From: Ashinkailepas kermadecensis
Taxonomy: Eukaryota > Arthropoda > Thecostraca > Neolepadidae
Direction: 5' to 3'
Assembly: GCA_034440615.1 (NCBI GenBank)
Contig: JAOTOM010004342.1
Location: 56,001-120,000 of the forward strand
DNA length: 64,000 nucleotides
Shown: positions 22,112 through 34,059 of the stretch, piece after piece
Layout: every line of letters begins with the position of its first letter
How positions within the stretch are numbered: the stretch's first letter is position 1
The notes under the pieces: generated by a model
The model's input: the letters and a program-made list of their open reading frames with translations, nothing else
The model's database searches: none
Told to the model about the DNA's origin: nothing
Program-made: the position numbers and the translations under genes

Positions 22112-22735
22112 CCATGCCGACTGGAATGTTGTCTGCCTGGCTCTGCTGGCATCCGACTGGAATGCTGTCTGCCTGACTCTGCTGGCATCCGACTGGAATG
22201 TTGTCTGCCTAGCTCTGCTGTCACCCGACTGGAATGTTGTTTGCCTAGCTCTGCTGTCATCAGACTGGAATGTTGTCTGCCTGGCTCTGCTGGCATCAGA
22301 CTGGAATGTTGTCTGCCTGGCTCTGCTGGCATCCGACTGGAATGTTGTCTGCCTGGCTCTGCTGTCGCCCGACTGGAATGTTGTCTGCCTAGCTCTGCTG
22401 TCACCCGACTGGAATGTTGACTGCCTGGCTCTGCTGGCATCCGACTGGAATGTTGTCTCCTGGCTCTGCTGTCATCCGACTGGAATGTTGTCTGCCTGGC
22501 TCTGCTGGCATCAGACTGGAATGTTGTCTGCCTGGCTCTGCTGGCATCAGACTGGAATGTTGTCTGCCTGGCTCTGCTGGTATCAGACTGGAATGCTGTC
22601 TGCCTGGCTCTGCTGTCGCCCGACTGGAATGTTGTCTGCCTGGCTCTGCTGGCATCAGACTGGAATGTTGTCTGCCTGGCTCTGCTGCCGCCCGACTGGA
22701 ATGTTGTCTGCCTGGCTCTACTGGCATCCGTTTGC
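22112..22735. repeat. 36-bp minisatellite (about 17 copies)
   Basis: Unit GACTGGAATGTTGTCTGCCT plus GGCTCTGCTGGCATCC. The 12-codon period leaves long frames open on both strands (DWNVVCLALLAS on plus), judged artefactual. Confidence 0.97.
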
Positions 22736-22809
22736 CTCCCGTTGAATGGCGCCACTAAAGTGAATTAGTCTATGCAGCCTTTCGTGACTATCGAGCGACA
22801 CTGCCACTG

Positions 22810-22869
22810 GTAGAACAAGGTAGAACAAGGTAGAACAAGGTAGAACAAGGTAGAAGAAGGTAGAACAAG
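22810..22869. repeat. 10-bp repeat GTAGAACAAG (6 copies)
   Basis: Six near-perfect copies. Confidence 0.95.
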
Positions 22870-24027
22870 GCGCAAAAATCGGCTATTCAGCCGATCTCGC
22901 TCTCGCTTCAGCTCCTAACTTGTTAGTCATGGGCGCAATGTAGCCAACGCAGCCAACCCGTCCAAACATCTTAGTTGCACACACGCACACAAAATCTGCT
23001 CAGCTGCCCTGCTCAGCTGCCCTTGGCTGCATGACAACGCGCAGCTTCCGGGTCCGATGCCTGGCAGGTCCAGCAAGACCGGGCGCAGCGCCGTAACGTG
23101 CCGCGTCCTGAGCAGAACACAGGCCACTCAGAGATCGTGTCAACGGTCGCCTCGCAACTGCCAGGCTCGTGCCAATGGAACAACATGGCTTTTTATCAAC
23201 GCCGTACATTTCGATCGATTTGCAAGACGTTTGTGTTGTCGTCCTCAGCGTCATCTGGTGAGCCATTCGCGAGGCTGTCCGACCTGGCTGATGACTTCAA
23301 CCGCCACTTCTCGACGGTTGGATCACACGACTGAGCTCCATTGCGGGTACGGGTTCCCGCAGCTGCCATGTCGACATAATGCGGCCTTTGGTGACATCAT
23401 TATCAGTCAAAATGCAAATTTAAGGCATGCTTCGGGCTCACCATGACCAGAGCTTTTAAGTGGTGTTCCGCACTTCATCCTAGCCATTTAGATCAGAAGT
23501 TAGAAGGCGGCTTTCAAGAGCACCGCCCCCCCCTCCACCCACCCCCTGCTCGGTGAAGCTGGATTTGCCGGCCGGCTCGGCGAGGATTAAAGCATCACTT
23601 TACGCCTGAAGTGCTCGAAAGACTCATGCAACCAACTGCTGTTGCAAGGAGTAAAGAGCATGAGCAGTTTTGCAGCCAGACTTGTAGCTGGCACCAAGCA
23701 TAGCGACCACGTCACTCCTGCTCTGGGCTCCCCAGGGTAGCCTCGAACAGAAGGATCAGCAACACAACAGAAGATGCTTTGGAGACTTAATCATCGCCTG
23801 GCTCGGACATTTAGCCGTCTTCGTCTTCCAAATGAGGGGGTTCCCAACCCACGTCGACATGTCGTCCCTAATTGAGCTGGGACATGCTTGACACGCGTTC
23901 TATCTAATGGCACGAGCTGACGTGAATGGCATTGGAGTGATAGACAGGCTCCTCAATCCCTACAGCTCATTGGGCGATGAATGTATTGCTATGCAAATAT
24001 ACGACTATCCAGAAACAAGTTTTTTTC
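22870..24027. other. Unique sequence, no gene seen
   Basis: Mixed composition with a C-rich tract at about 23525-23550. No domain, RNA or repeat is recognised. Confidence 0.5.
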
Positions 24028-24545
24028 CCTAAATCTTTAGCTGAGGCAAAGTGCCATCTGCTAGAGATTGTTACGTTAAAGAAGGAATTACGTTAATCCG
24101 GCTTATGTGACATCCGGTTATATCAATTAGGAAAGAAAGGAGAAACGCCGTCAAACAAGAAACATGGCGTAGAGGGACGATACATACATGGTAAACAGGT
24201 ACATGTTCAGACATACATACATACATACAATAATAACAATGGAAGGACATTTGGAGGGTGGATAGCTTCACAGCCTACGGAGAGGCTACACTGCCCACCT
24301 GAGACCTGAAGCGAAGCGAAGCAGAGGCCTGTCACCCAGAGCGAGTCGTGGGATTCAGGCCGGGCCTTGTATGTGTCGGTGTATGTTAAGTTAAAGCTTG
24401 GAAACCCCTAAAAAAGGGAAAAACCAAGCTGCTTGGAAAACCCGTAGGTAAAAAACCAAGCGCAATTTAAAAGGAAATCCGTCCGTTTTGGCCAAATTGG
24501 ATCAGTTCCTGTCTACCTAGTGTGAGATAACCTATATGTATGTGT
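24028..24545 (+). repeat. Dispersed repeat, copy 1 (about 0.5 kb)
   Basis: Homologous over its length to the complement of 34060-34548. Shared blocks include TTAATCCGGCTTATGTG, GCTAGAGATTG, a CATA/ACAT tetranucleotide stretch at 24213-24229, and CCAAATTGGATC near the right end. No coding capacity. It is probably a non-autonomous mobile element of unknown class, since the termini do not show a clear family signature. Confidence 0.75.
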
Positions 24546-25019
24546 ATTGCGACGTCGGAGAGGAAGAGGTGTGGAGCGGAGTCATACAGCCAGTGAGGAG
24601 TGTAGCGCCTGTCATATAACTTTTAACTTCACATGATACTTGCTTGGATCAGGTAAATGCAACGGAGGCTTTAGATCAGTTCGGAGAGTTTGGTGTCTTG
24701 TAGAAAGCGGAAAAGTAACTCGAGGAGTGCCGGGTGCTCATTCCCGAGGAGAGCTCGAAGCGAAATACGGCCCCGTGTTGAAACCTGCCTGGGCTGTGTC
24801 ATCGTCGTCTGGCCGGCCGACAGACACCGTGTCGGCCGCGCTTCGATCAAACAACGGCCGCCGGCACGGCGGCGCCATCACACCGGCACACCGATGTGCG
24901 CCGCATTGGCCGCCCGTCCGGCCGGCACGTGTTCACATGGTGCGCCGCCAACGTCTCCGTTTACGAGAGCGCCGCACCGCCTTCGCCGGCGGCAGTTCAC
25001 CCGGTGACATCGTATACTG
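24546..25019. other. Unique, CpG-rich from about 24770
   Basis: 24770-25010 is GC-rich with many CpG (CGGCCGCCGGCACGG). No exon is recognised. Candidate CpG island. Confidence 0.4.
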
Positions 25020-25590
25020 ATCAATGAGTGATGAGTGATGAGTAACTTATGATGAGTGATGAGTGATGAGTGATGAGTGATGAACAATTAGTAATTAGTA
25101 TTTAGTAATTAGTAACGAGTGACGAGTGACGAGTAACGAGTAACGAGTAAAGAGTAACGAGTAACATGTAACGAATAACGGGTAGCGGGTAGCGGGTTGC
25201 GGGTGATGAATGACGAGTGACGAGTGATGAGTAATGAGTAATGAGTAATGAGTAATCGGTAATGAGTAATGAGTAATGAGTAATGAGTAATGAGTGATGA
25301 GTGATGAGTGATGGGCAATGGGCGATGGGTGATGGCTGATGGGTGATGGCTGATGGGTGATGGCTGATGGGTGATGGCTGATGGGTGATGGCTGATGGCT
25401 AATGGCTGATGGCTGATGGCTGATGGGTGATGAGTGATGGGTGATGGCTGATGAGTGATGGGCAATGGGCAAAGGGGCGATGGCTGATGAGTGATGGCTG
25501 ATGGCTGATGGGTGATGGGCGATGGCTGATGGCGGATGGGTGATGAGTGATGGCTGATTGTCGATGGCCGATGGCCGATGGCTGATCGGC
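25020..25590. repeat. Block-structured 7-bp array
   Basis: Blocks of related heptamers: GAGTGAT, then GAGTAAC/GAGTGAC (25110-25170), GAGTAAT (25225-25290), then GGGTGAT/GGCTGAT (25310-25590). Same architecture as the hexamer array at 10178-10770. Frames are low-complexity artefacts (SPISHHPS on minus). Confidence 0.96.
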
Positions 25591-26101
25591 TGTCAGGCTG
25601 AACTGAGTGCGTTGGTCTGGCCGGGTCGGGCCGGGTCCGGAGCGGCGGCGGCAGTGCCGGCTGCCAGCCCACAGCGGGAGACGGCAATAGCCCGGCGCGG
25701 CGTCTCCCGGAGCGCTGTTGGCCGATGGTAGCCGGCGGCCCGCTGTGCCGCCCACCTCTCCCCAGGGCGCAGGCAATAACTGAGCGGGCCTGATGTCTCA
25801 GTTTGGCTCGGCGGCCACGACGGCAGCCGCGGCGGCAGCAGCGGCGGCGGGCTCCGGCGCCACCAGGTGGCCGCTGGCTGGGAGGCAGACCTCGGCACGG
25901 AGCGGCGATCTGTCCGTATGAATGGGAGATATTTGGACACATGGAGAGGCGTTGTGATGGGAAGTCAGCATCTTGGAAGGAGACAGGACTTCTGGCCAGA
26001 TGATGGTCTCCGAGTAGGAGAGGAAAATTATACAAGAAACGGACGCAGCTGGGGAGAAAACTGAGAAATGTGGATAGGAAGACGATATATCCGAATAGTA
26101 G
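25591..26101. other. CpG-rich island then unique sequence
   Basis: 25610-25900 is very GC-rich with GGCGGC repeats. No exon recognised. Confidence 0.4.
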
Positions 26102-26482
26102 AACGGCACCGCCCCTGGCCAGGTCTGGTGCCTACTGTGGGCAACAGGCGACAGAACGGCACTGCCTCTAGACAGGTCTGGTGCCTTCTGTGGGCATGGC
26201 AACAGGCGACAGACCGGCACTGCTTCAGGTCTGGTGCCTTCTGTGGGCAACAGGCGACAGACCGGCCCATTTTGGTCAGGTCTGGTGCCTTCTGTGGGCA
26301 AAACAAACGCACTTTTTTTACAGACCGGCACTGTCTCTGGTCAGGTCTGGTGCCTTCTGTGGGCAACAGGCGACAGAACGGCACTGTCTCTGGTCAGGTC
26401 TGGGCTTCCTGTGGACAGCAGGCGACAGAACGGCACTGTCTCTGGTCAGGTCTGGGCTTCCTGTGGACAGCAGGCGACAGGC
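26102..26482. repeat. 52-58 bp minisatellite (about 7 copies)
   Basis: Unit contains TCAGGTCTGGTGCCTTCTGT, GGGCAACAGGCGACAGA and CGGCACTGTCTCTGG. Copy lengths vary, and the last two copies share GGGCTTCCTGTGGACAGCAG. Confidence 0.93.
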
Positions 26483-26991
26483 AGCATGCCCGTTCGGAGG
26501 GCAGCTGACTGCACACGATTGGATGGTCCGTCTTGAGTAGGACGTGAATAACTCCCGGCCAAAGATGGATAGGACGTCTGCGATCACAAAAACAGCACAT
26601 AACCTGCCGCGCCCGCCGCTGAGACCGCACGGACCACAGCGCCGCCCCAGACAACCATTACTAATCCTGCCCGGACCGAGCCGGCTCCGGCAACGACTGC
26701 GATTGACCTCATAATTTGTGTAATTGACAGTGCCGGCGAGGGGCGGGCACCGGCGCGTGCGCCATTTGCATAGTCTGCGTTAATGGCACTGGTCTGGCGG
26801 CTGGTAATAAGGTCGGTGGAGCGCGTGTGCCAAGCCCGACACTGCGGTAATGAGGCGGCAGGCCGAGCGGCCCGGTAGGAAGTCGCCTCGTCCCGGGCCG
26901 GGTCGCGCAATTACTGGCCGGCGGGAGGAGGATGGTGCCGCCGCCAGGTCCGGCCGGCACTGCCCCGGTCAGGCGTGTCTGCCGGACACGG
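26483..26991. other. GC-rich unique island, no gene seen
   Basis: Contains an octamer-like ATTTGCATA at about 26764, GTAATTG and GTTAATGG sites between CpG-rich blocks. Possible regulatory sequence. Confidence 0.4.
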
Positions 26992-28085
26992 GGGACACGC
27001 GGCGGTACAGGGAACACAGGTGGTACAGGACACACAGGGGACACAGGTGGTACAGGACACACACGGTGGTACAGGGCACACAGGGTGGTACAGGACACAC
27101 AGAGGACACAGAGCACACAGGGTAAACACAGGTGGTACAGGGGACACAGAGGACACAAAGCACACAGGGTACACACGGTGGGACAGGGGACACAGGTGGT
27201 ACAGGACACACACGGTGGTACAGGGGACACACACGGTGGTACAGGGCACACAGGGTGGTACAGTGGACACAGGTGGTACAGGGTACACAGAGGACACAGA
27301 GCACACAGGGTAAACACTGTGGTACAGGGGACACACGGTGGTACAGGACACACACGGTGGTACAGGACACACACGGTGGTACAGGACACACACGGTGGTA
27401 CAGGACACACACGGTGGTACAGGGGACACAGGCGGTACAGGACACACACGGTGGTACAGGACACACACGGTGGTACAGGACACACACGGTGGTACAGGAC
27501 ACACACGGTGGTACAGGACACACACGGTGGTACAGGGGACACAGATAACACAGGGCACACACGGTGGTACAGGGGACACAGAGGACACAGAGCACACAGG
27601 GTAAACACGGTGGTACAGGGGACACACGGTGGTACAAGGGACACAGAGCACACACGGTGGTACAGGGGACACAGAGGACACAAAGCACACAGGGTAAACA
27701 CTGTGGTACAGGGGACACACGGTGGTACAGGGGGCACAGACAACACAAGACACAGGGTACACACGGTGGTACAGGAGACACAGAGGACACAGAGCACACA
27801 CGGTGGTACAGGAGACACAGATAACACAGAGCACACACGGTGGTACAGGAGACAGAGAGGACACAAAGGACACCGGATACACACTGTGGTACATGGCACA
27901 CAGGGTGGTACAGGGGACACAGAGGACACAAAGCACACAGGGTACACACTGTGGTGCAGGGCACACACGGTGGTACAGGAGACACAGATAACACATAAGA
28001 CGCAGGGTACACACGGAGGATGCAAGAGACACAGAGGACATAAGGCACAAACGGTGGTGCAGAGGACACAGGGGACACAGTTGGC
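26992..28085. repeat. 17-bp-based degenerate minisatellite
   Basis: Core GGTGGTACAGGACACAC with inserted GGGACACAGAGGACACA stretches. About 60 cores in irregular higher-order mixtures. All frames on both strands stay open for hundreds of codons, with cysteine/threonine-rich translations that are not credible genes. Confidence 0.95.
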
Positions 28086-28370
28086 CTGGGGTACTGCGGG
28101 ATGTAGGACATGGTTATATGTCAACCAAAATTGGCAAGAAGGTAAACGCAGGACAGATAAGAGCGATTTCTCATGCAAGAGCGTATATCATTGTGCTCTC
28201 CAGCACGGATGGAATCTTGCTGACAGTGCATCCTCATTTGTAAGTGCATCTGCCAGTCCCATGAAAATGTTGCACGATTTTTCCACCCCTGCGCAGTGCC
28301 CCGGCCCGGCTGCGATGATCTGCATGGCATAGGGACGCCCTTGGGACCAGCTGATTGTGTTCTCCACAGA
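28086..28370. other. Unique spacer
   Basis: No feature recognised. Confidence 0.5.
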
Positions 28371-28441
28371 CATCCGCTCAGACATCCGCTCAGACACCCG
28401 CTCAGACATCCGCTCAGACATCCGCTCAGACATCCGCTCGG
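28371..28441. repeat. 12-bp repeat CATCCGCTCAGA (6-7 copies)
   Basis: Nearly perfect tandem copies. Confidence 0.95.
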
Positions 28442-30448
28442 CAGACTCTGCCGGGCACACTGGGTGACAGAACTGCCCGCCACCGACGTAGCCGCTCCGT
28501 CTGTTGGACGGGTAGCTGTACATGATAGCGAGTGTTTACGGGTTAGTCATGATGGTGAGGCGAAGACTACCCCGGCGCAGGTCCAGCCCTATGCAGACAA
28601 GCTCGGCTGCAGCCCATGTGTGCGCACATGGCAGAATTTGATAGCACACAATGATGTAGCCAAAGCAACTGGTAGGAAAGACTAAAATGCTGCAAACCTT
28701 CAACCCTGTTATTCAAGAGGAGCCGAAGCCTCCCTTTCAGGTTTTTTGCTCCTCGTTTCTTATCGCCTTATGGCTATCTTGTCTTATCGCCTCTGGAATT
28801 TCGTGACTTTTCATAATGTTTTTGCACGTATCATGCGAACAAACAGGTTTTCTTTGCTGACCAGAGGCGGCTCCAGGTAGAGATTCTGGAGGGAATGTCA
28901 GACCATTTTTTACAGTTTCTAGATGAGCTTTCGAAGCCAGTAAAATATTTGCGAAGTATGTTCATAAGTACTAGCTTCTAATAGCCAACACCATTGATGC
29001 AGAATACATATATGTTGCACATGTTGTGCTACTCAATATGCACATCACCGGCACACGCGGTTCCAGGGTAGGGAAGTAGAGGAATTGTGGTGGTGTTCAA
29101 CATGATAACAAAGGATGCCTCTGGCGCATCATCACATTATTGTTGATTTCTTGGGAGCTCCTAATGTGGGAAAAAAAAGTATTAATGTTCAGCATGGACT
29201 GATCCAGGTCAGCTTTGGATGGGTAGGCATTCATGCTTGGTATGTTCAAGTAAAGGAAACGTTTCACAGTAATTTGAAACTCAAGTCGAACAATTCAATA
29301 CAAATGGTCCATTGGTTAGCGAAATCTCAAGGAGGCCGAATAAGCGTCCCTCACTTAACAATGGGATGCCTGCCTTATACAATTTTTAAGGTTAAGCAAA
29401 TGTATTCAGTGGCTAAGCTTCTTGTTAGAAAAGGCGAACTCTGCACATTTTAAGCATCTCACAAATACAATTGAAAACACAACCCCATCAAGCCCCTCGC
29501 CCCACCCCCACAACCGTTCCCCACCCAACTCCCCGCAGGTACTGCAAGCAGCACGGAGAAGACGTGGGAACGGACCGTCGATAAAATTAAGCAGCCTTAT
29601 TCTGCTGGCTTACGGTTTCGTCGTTGCAGATGTTCCTTGCACACCAAACGCCGTACGCGCTATGCTAGTTCGGCCGAAGTTCAGCAAGGCCAAACGCGCC
29701 GCTGGCGGAGTGTTTGTTATTCACCGTACTGCAGATTTGCGTGATCAGACGGCGGCGTCAGCTGTTCGACGTCGGGCTACGGAGAGTCAGCTGTTGCGTC
29801 AATGACGTCACCAGCTCGCTGCTGACTCCAGGCGCGCGCCGGAAAAAGGCGCCAAACCACATCGTATGGCGTCACCGAACATTTTTCCTCATTGATTATG
29901 CCGGCACAGTCGTATCTGGTGGAAAATCTGGCGGCGGGCGAACCGCTCGAGCGACTGCAAAAGGCCGCCGCCTCAGCACGCTGACCGAATTCAGTGCTGG
30001 TGCAGCTCACAAATCTGCCCTGCCATCGCCTCAGCGCCATAGTTGGCCCTTAATTGGATGTTTATGGCGGTATATATTCATGAGCGCATGATCTTTGAGT
30101 GCTCACAAAAAGCCGGCGGACAAAGACGGCCACTGGCATTGTCCGTTCCTTATTGGTTTCCAGTTCCTCAAACGACTTGGCCATTGTGTGCCGCTGCAGG
30201 CCGGCAATGAGCGCATCGGTGCAAGAAAACGGCCAATGTCAGGGCTCGCTGTACGGCCGTGACTGCGGTCACCACCCATATGTGCAAATAATCATAGCGT
30301 TTTGGCGACCAACGTGCCCAATGCGCTGCGCGCATTAAGCACCGCCTGGGCTCTCCAACAGCGGAGGAGATACACGTAGAAATACGTTTTTTTTTCTTCA
30401 AGCACGTGCTTATCAGTAATGATATTTTCCCTCTCCTAACCCACTGCG
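28442..30448. other. Unique sequence, no gene established
   Basis: 28850-29460 is AT-rich with an unconvincing 112-codon plus frame (29115-29453). 29560-30340 is CpG-rich with a CRE-like TGACGTCA at 29803-29810 and TTTATGG/ATTCATGA motifs near 30058-30085. A short GGCGGCTCCAGG near 28864 resembles a hAT-like end, but no partner end was found. Confidence 0.4.
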
Positions 30449-30520
30449 TTAACTCGCGCGCCGGAGGGCTTCGCACATAACGCGCAGCGGAGATGAGGTG
30501 AATTCCCCCCCCCCCCTCAC
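30449..30520 (+). mobile_element. TTAA-type element end fragment
   Basis: Begins TTAACTCGCGCGCCGGAGGG, then a second motif copy (CGCGCAGCGGAG) and GAATTCCCCCC. It matches the duplicated end of 31350-32282 (complement) and the left end at 50921. Retrotransposon coding sequence starts immediately after the C-run, so only one end survives. Confidence 0.6.
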
Positions 30521-31349
30521 ATAAAAAAATGTCGGGAACTATTGAAGCTAGGAGCACAAAAGCTCGACACCTCCCCTCCAGCTATCGCCCTATCTCTCTC
30601 ACTAGTTGTGCTTGCAAAATATTTGAGCGCATGGTCAATGGACGAATCAGAGTCTATCTTGAAAACAACAAAATTATCGTCCCTTTTCAGAGCGGCTTCC
30701 GACCCAAGCGAAGCACCGCTGACAACCTGCTCGAAATTGTAGACTCGATCCAGCGTGGTTTCGCGAAAAAATCCGAAACTATCGCCCTTTTTTAGATCTA
30801 AAATCCGCATTTAATAAAATACATAGCTCTGCCCTTTTAATTAAATTGCACCGAAATGGTATAATGGGCAGAATGACCACCTTGATCGCGAACTTTCTCA
30901 AAAACCGTTCCTTTGTCGTCCGCTGCGGAAACATATATTCCCAGCCACACACTCTTGAGCAAGCCGTGCCGCAAGGCGGCGTACTGTCACCAACCTTATT
31001 TCTCATTATGATTAACGATGCATTAGACCAACTTCCCCTGATTTCTCCCCTTCTAAAATATTATATATATGCCGATGATTTAGCCATCTGGTGTACCCAT
31101 CCATTAGCAGACACGGCTAACCATTACATACAACTCGCCATGAATCACATTGATTCATGGTGCTCCCTCTGGGGGCTACAGATTTCCCCCACTAAATCTG
31201 TCACAATGCTCTTTTCCAGGCTTCCCAGATACATCCCCCTACTAAACTGCTCCGCTATCGCGATGAAATTATCCCCCTCCAAACCTCCTTCAAATATCTT
31301 GGAGTTATCCTAGACAAAGGACTCTATTTTGGCCCCCATATTACCTATA

Positions 31350-32282
31350 TTAACACGCGCACTGGAGGGGGGGCGAAATCCGCCCATCCCCCCGGTTTTT
31401 CGCAAATAACTGCAAATTATACCGGTCAATATACGCGAATTTCGGTGTACCTGCTTAGAAATGAACGGCACGTCGTTTAAAGGACGAAAAATGGAAATCG
31501 GCCGAAAAGTTTTCAAGTTAGGGGCCGCTAAAGTAAAAAAATGTTATAGCGCCAGACCACAAAAATCGGCGCTGATGCGCTTCCAGTATACTGACAAAAG
31601 GGAAGTGTTCTAGGCAACACTAGCGACTTATTTGATGCATATTGATATGCTGTGTAGTTTCAAGGTCATGTTAGGTCACCAAGGTCAAGTCAGGTCAAGT
31701 TCATGACAGGTTAATGGAACCAAACTTGATCAACTGGAATGTTGCCATAAATGCACTGCTGGTTGTCATTTGTACTGTTTGTCTTTGCGTTTCCATACTT
31801 TATTCATGTACTTCACTCCCTTCTTCACGAAGCCGATTGCTCCGAGCTGCCCGACGGAGCAGTCGGGCGGGCGGCCGGTTCCGGTAACTGGAACAGATAA
31901 CTGACCTGATAAAGTGGTGCTGTATAGGTAACCTGAGGTCAAATGTTGGGTCTAGCATCTGCATTGCATCATTAGTAATGTCCAAAACATCATTGATGCC
32001 CATTTTTGAGCATTTAAACACAATCACAGCGCTCCATAACGATGAAAAGCCAAGCCACTCAAAACCGGAAAATTTCGCCAATCTGACCTCATTTGACCTT
32101 GACGATATTGACCTAAGGTCACGAAAATTGCATACAATAGAGTTCACTACCGTGCCCATCCACCCTGCGAATTTCGTTTCTCCAGCTTTACTAGGAGCCG
32201 AGATCTTAGGGGGGGGGGGCGGAATCCGCCCCCCCCCCTCCAGTGCGCGTAATTCTCATAGGCCCTCCAGGGCGCGTGTTAA
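31350..32282 (-). mobile_element. TTAA-flanked non-autonomous element, 933 bp
   Basis: TTAA at 31350-31353 and 32279-32282. The left end is a single motif (CACGCGCACTGGAGGGGG). Read inward, the right end is CACGCGCCCTGGAGGG, then CTATGAGAATT, then ACGCGCACTGGAGGGG, so that motif is doubled. The element sits in the retrotransposon RT frame, and removing it with one TTAA copy makes codons continuous across the junction (HITYI then KQRCAV). TTAA insertion is the hallmark of the piggyBac superfamily; no transposase is present. The interior has several AGGTCA half-sites, including TGACCTAAGGTCA at 32109-32121. Confidence 0.85.
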
Positions 32283-33353
32283 ACAGCGCTGCGCTGTTCG
32301 CCTTAATATCCTGCGCTGCATCTCCGGGCACGACTGGGGTGCAGACAGGACTACCCTTAGTAAAATATACATTGCACTGATTCGTTCAATCCTGGAATAC
32401 AATGCGTTTATCTTCGATTATATATCCCCTCACTCACCAAATCACTAGAATGCACACAAAATCACGCACTCCGCCTCATCACCGGAGCACACCGCACCAC
32501 ACCTATCACCAGTCTCCGGGGTGAGGTTAATCTCCCTAGCCTACAACATCGCAGAACACTACAACTCGTTAGGTACCACTTCCGAACAACACAACCAAAT
32601 CACCCCTCCAATGTCGCATGGTCTAAACCCCCGGTTCGGCTCTCCAAAAACAAAAATAAATACAGCATTGCTATTCATTTGAAGCAAGTTCTCAAATCCA
32701 CCCTAAAATTTCCTGATGTAACCCCTGACTGCACTCCCCCCCCCCCTTCTCCCATTCTGGCACATGAAACATCCAAAACTCGAGTATCTCTTTCGGCACA
32801 ACAAAACCCTACTTACCCCCATCGACGTTCAAGTCAAATTCTTTGAATATCAAGAGGCCCACCCACAACACACATTCTTTTACACTGACGGCTCCCGTAC
32901 CAGCAATGGTACGGGCGCCGCCTGGTGCGGTGGGCCCGACACCGGCCAAATCAAATTAACAGTACATCATTCGGTATACACAGCAGAATTAGTCGCCATA
33001 TTCACTTGCCTCCAACACATCATAGCACGTCACATCACTACCCCTACCACAATCTGCACTGACTCACGATCCTCCGTTGACGCACTCGCGGCCATCCACA
33101 ACACCACACACCCCACACTCCACGCCATCCGACACCTCTATCATGACAACCACGCACACCTACAGCTCACTCTTCTCTGGATCCCTGGACATAGGGGTAT
33201 CCCGGGTAACGAACGCGCGGACGGCCTTGCAAGGGCGGAAATAGACCTCCCCCAGGATAATCATGCCCCAGTTCCACCCGGTGATCTCCTTACTGTAGCC
33301 AATATGTTATTCCACAAATATATCCAGGCCTGCTAGTCACACGACACTACACA

Positions 33354-33600
33354 CACTGGCGGATCCAGGGGGGGGGGGAATTCCGGCCATGGCCCCCCCC
33401 CAAGCGCTTCAAAGGGGGGCCATAGTGTCTTTTGCCCCCCCCCCCCCAAACCAACAAAGGTAAACTGAATTAAAATGCAGTAACCTTTGCTGAGGTTAAA
33501 AAATAGCGTTCCGGGTGAAATAATCTCCAATTTTAAAGGTATTTTGTTATAATTGTTTGGTCAGCCTCCCCCTCCCCCGGGAGGGGGAGGGGGAGGCTGA
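33354..33600 (+). mobile_element. Second copy of the 17.6-kb hAT-like MITE
   Basis: Begins CACTGGCGGATCCAGG and shares about 180 bp with 17611-17790. The right end differs: it is an almost perfect palindrome of CCTCCCCC/GGGGGAGG at 33563-33600 rather than the GGGCTGATCGCGTG end. It separates the RNase H and CCHC parts of the retrotransposon. No clean 8-bp duplication is seen, so the right junction may be rearranged. Confidence 0.75.
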
Positions 33601-34059
33601 CTCCAACTGGCCCTCTTCCCACCAACACTCCCGTTTGAGTGAGGTGGTACTCGCCAGACTCCGCCTCGAACACACCAGCCTAACACACAACTATATTTTT
33701 CATCGATCACACCGGCCCCCGATCTGCACCACATGCCGAGTTCATATCACTGTCGCCCACGTTTTACTCACATGTCCAGCATGTGCTCCTCATCGCCGCG
33801 CTATTCTCCACTATTTCAACTACAACCATATGCAGATATCGCTCCGGGCAATCCTCGGGAATGACCACCCGGCACTCCTCGATCTGCTCCTCCGGTTTTT
33901 ACACCATACCAAACTTTCCGAACTGATTTGATTTCTCTATCACACGTTACCCGGCTCCACCTGACTTTATGAGAAGTTGATGGATACATAACACGCGTTA
34001 CACCCTAGGTTAGCTGTATAACTGCGTTACACACGTGTTCCTTTCCGTCGTCCAAAAAC

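Larger units (their letters stand above)
30530..33931 (+). pseudogene. Non-LTR retrotransposon ORF2 remnant with RT and RNase H
   Basis: Reverse transcriptase region from 30530: SSYRPISLTS, then FQSGFRPKRST, motif A (LDLKSAFN, near 30793), motif B (PQGGVLSP, near 30970) and motif C (YADDLAIW, near 31067). An RNase H domain lies in 32764-33336 with acidic catalytic residues at about D42, E75, D100 and D153 of that frame (TDGS, AELVAI, TDSRSS, NERAD). The C-terminus (33600-33931) has CX2CX7HX4C (CTTC...H...C). This order fits RNase H-bearing clades such as I/Nimb/R1-like; the clade is not settled. The N-terminal endonuclease is absent. Frameshifts lie at about 30785 (T-run), 31240 and 32430, and two insertions (31350-32282 and 33354-33600) interrupt it, so it is dead. 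Confidence 0.9.

Noticed and set aside
26709..28332. Several 380-490 codon frames on both strands
   Set aside because: All come from the 17-bp-based array; translations are low-complexity permutations of the repeat.
28858..29080. hAT-like MITE between GGCGGCTCCAGG and GCGGTTCCAGGG
   Set aside because: The two motifs are in the same orientation, not inverted, and no 8-bp duplication was found.
29115..29453. 112-codon plus frame as a gene
   Set aside because: AT-rich with no codon bias or recognisable motif.
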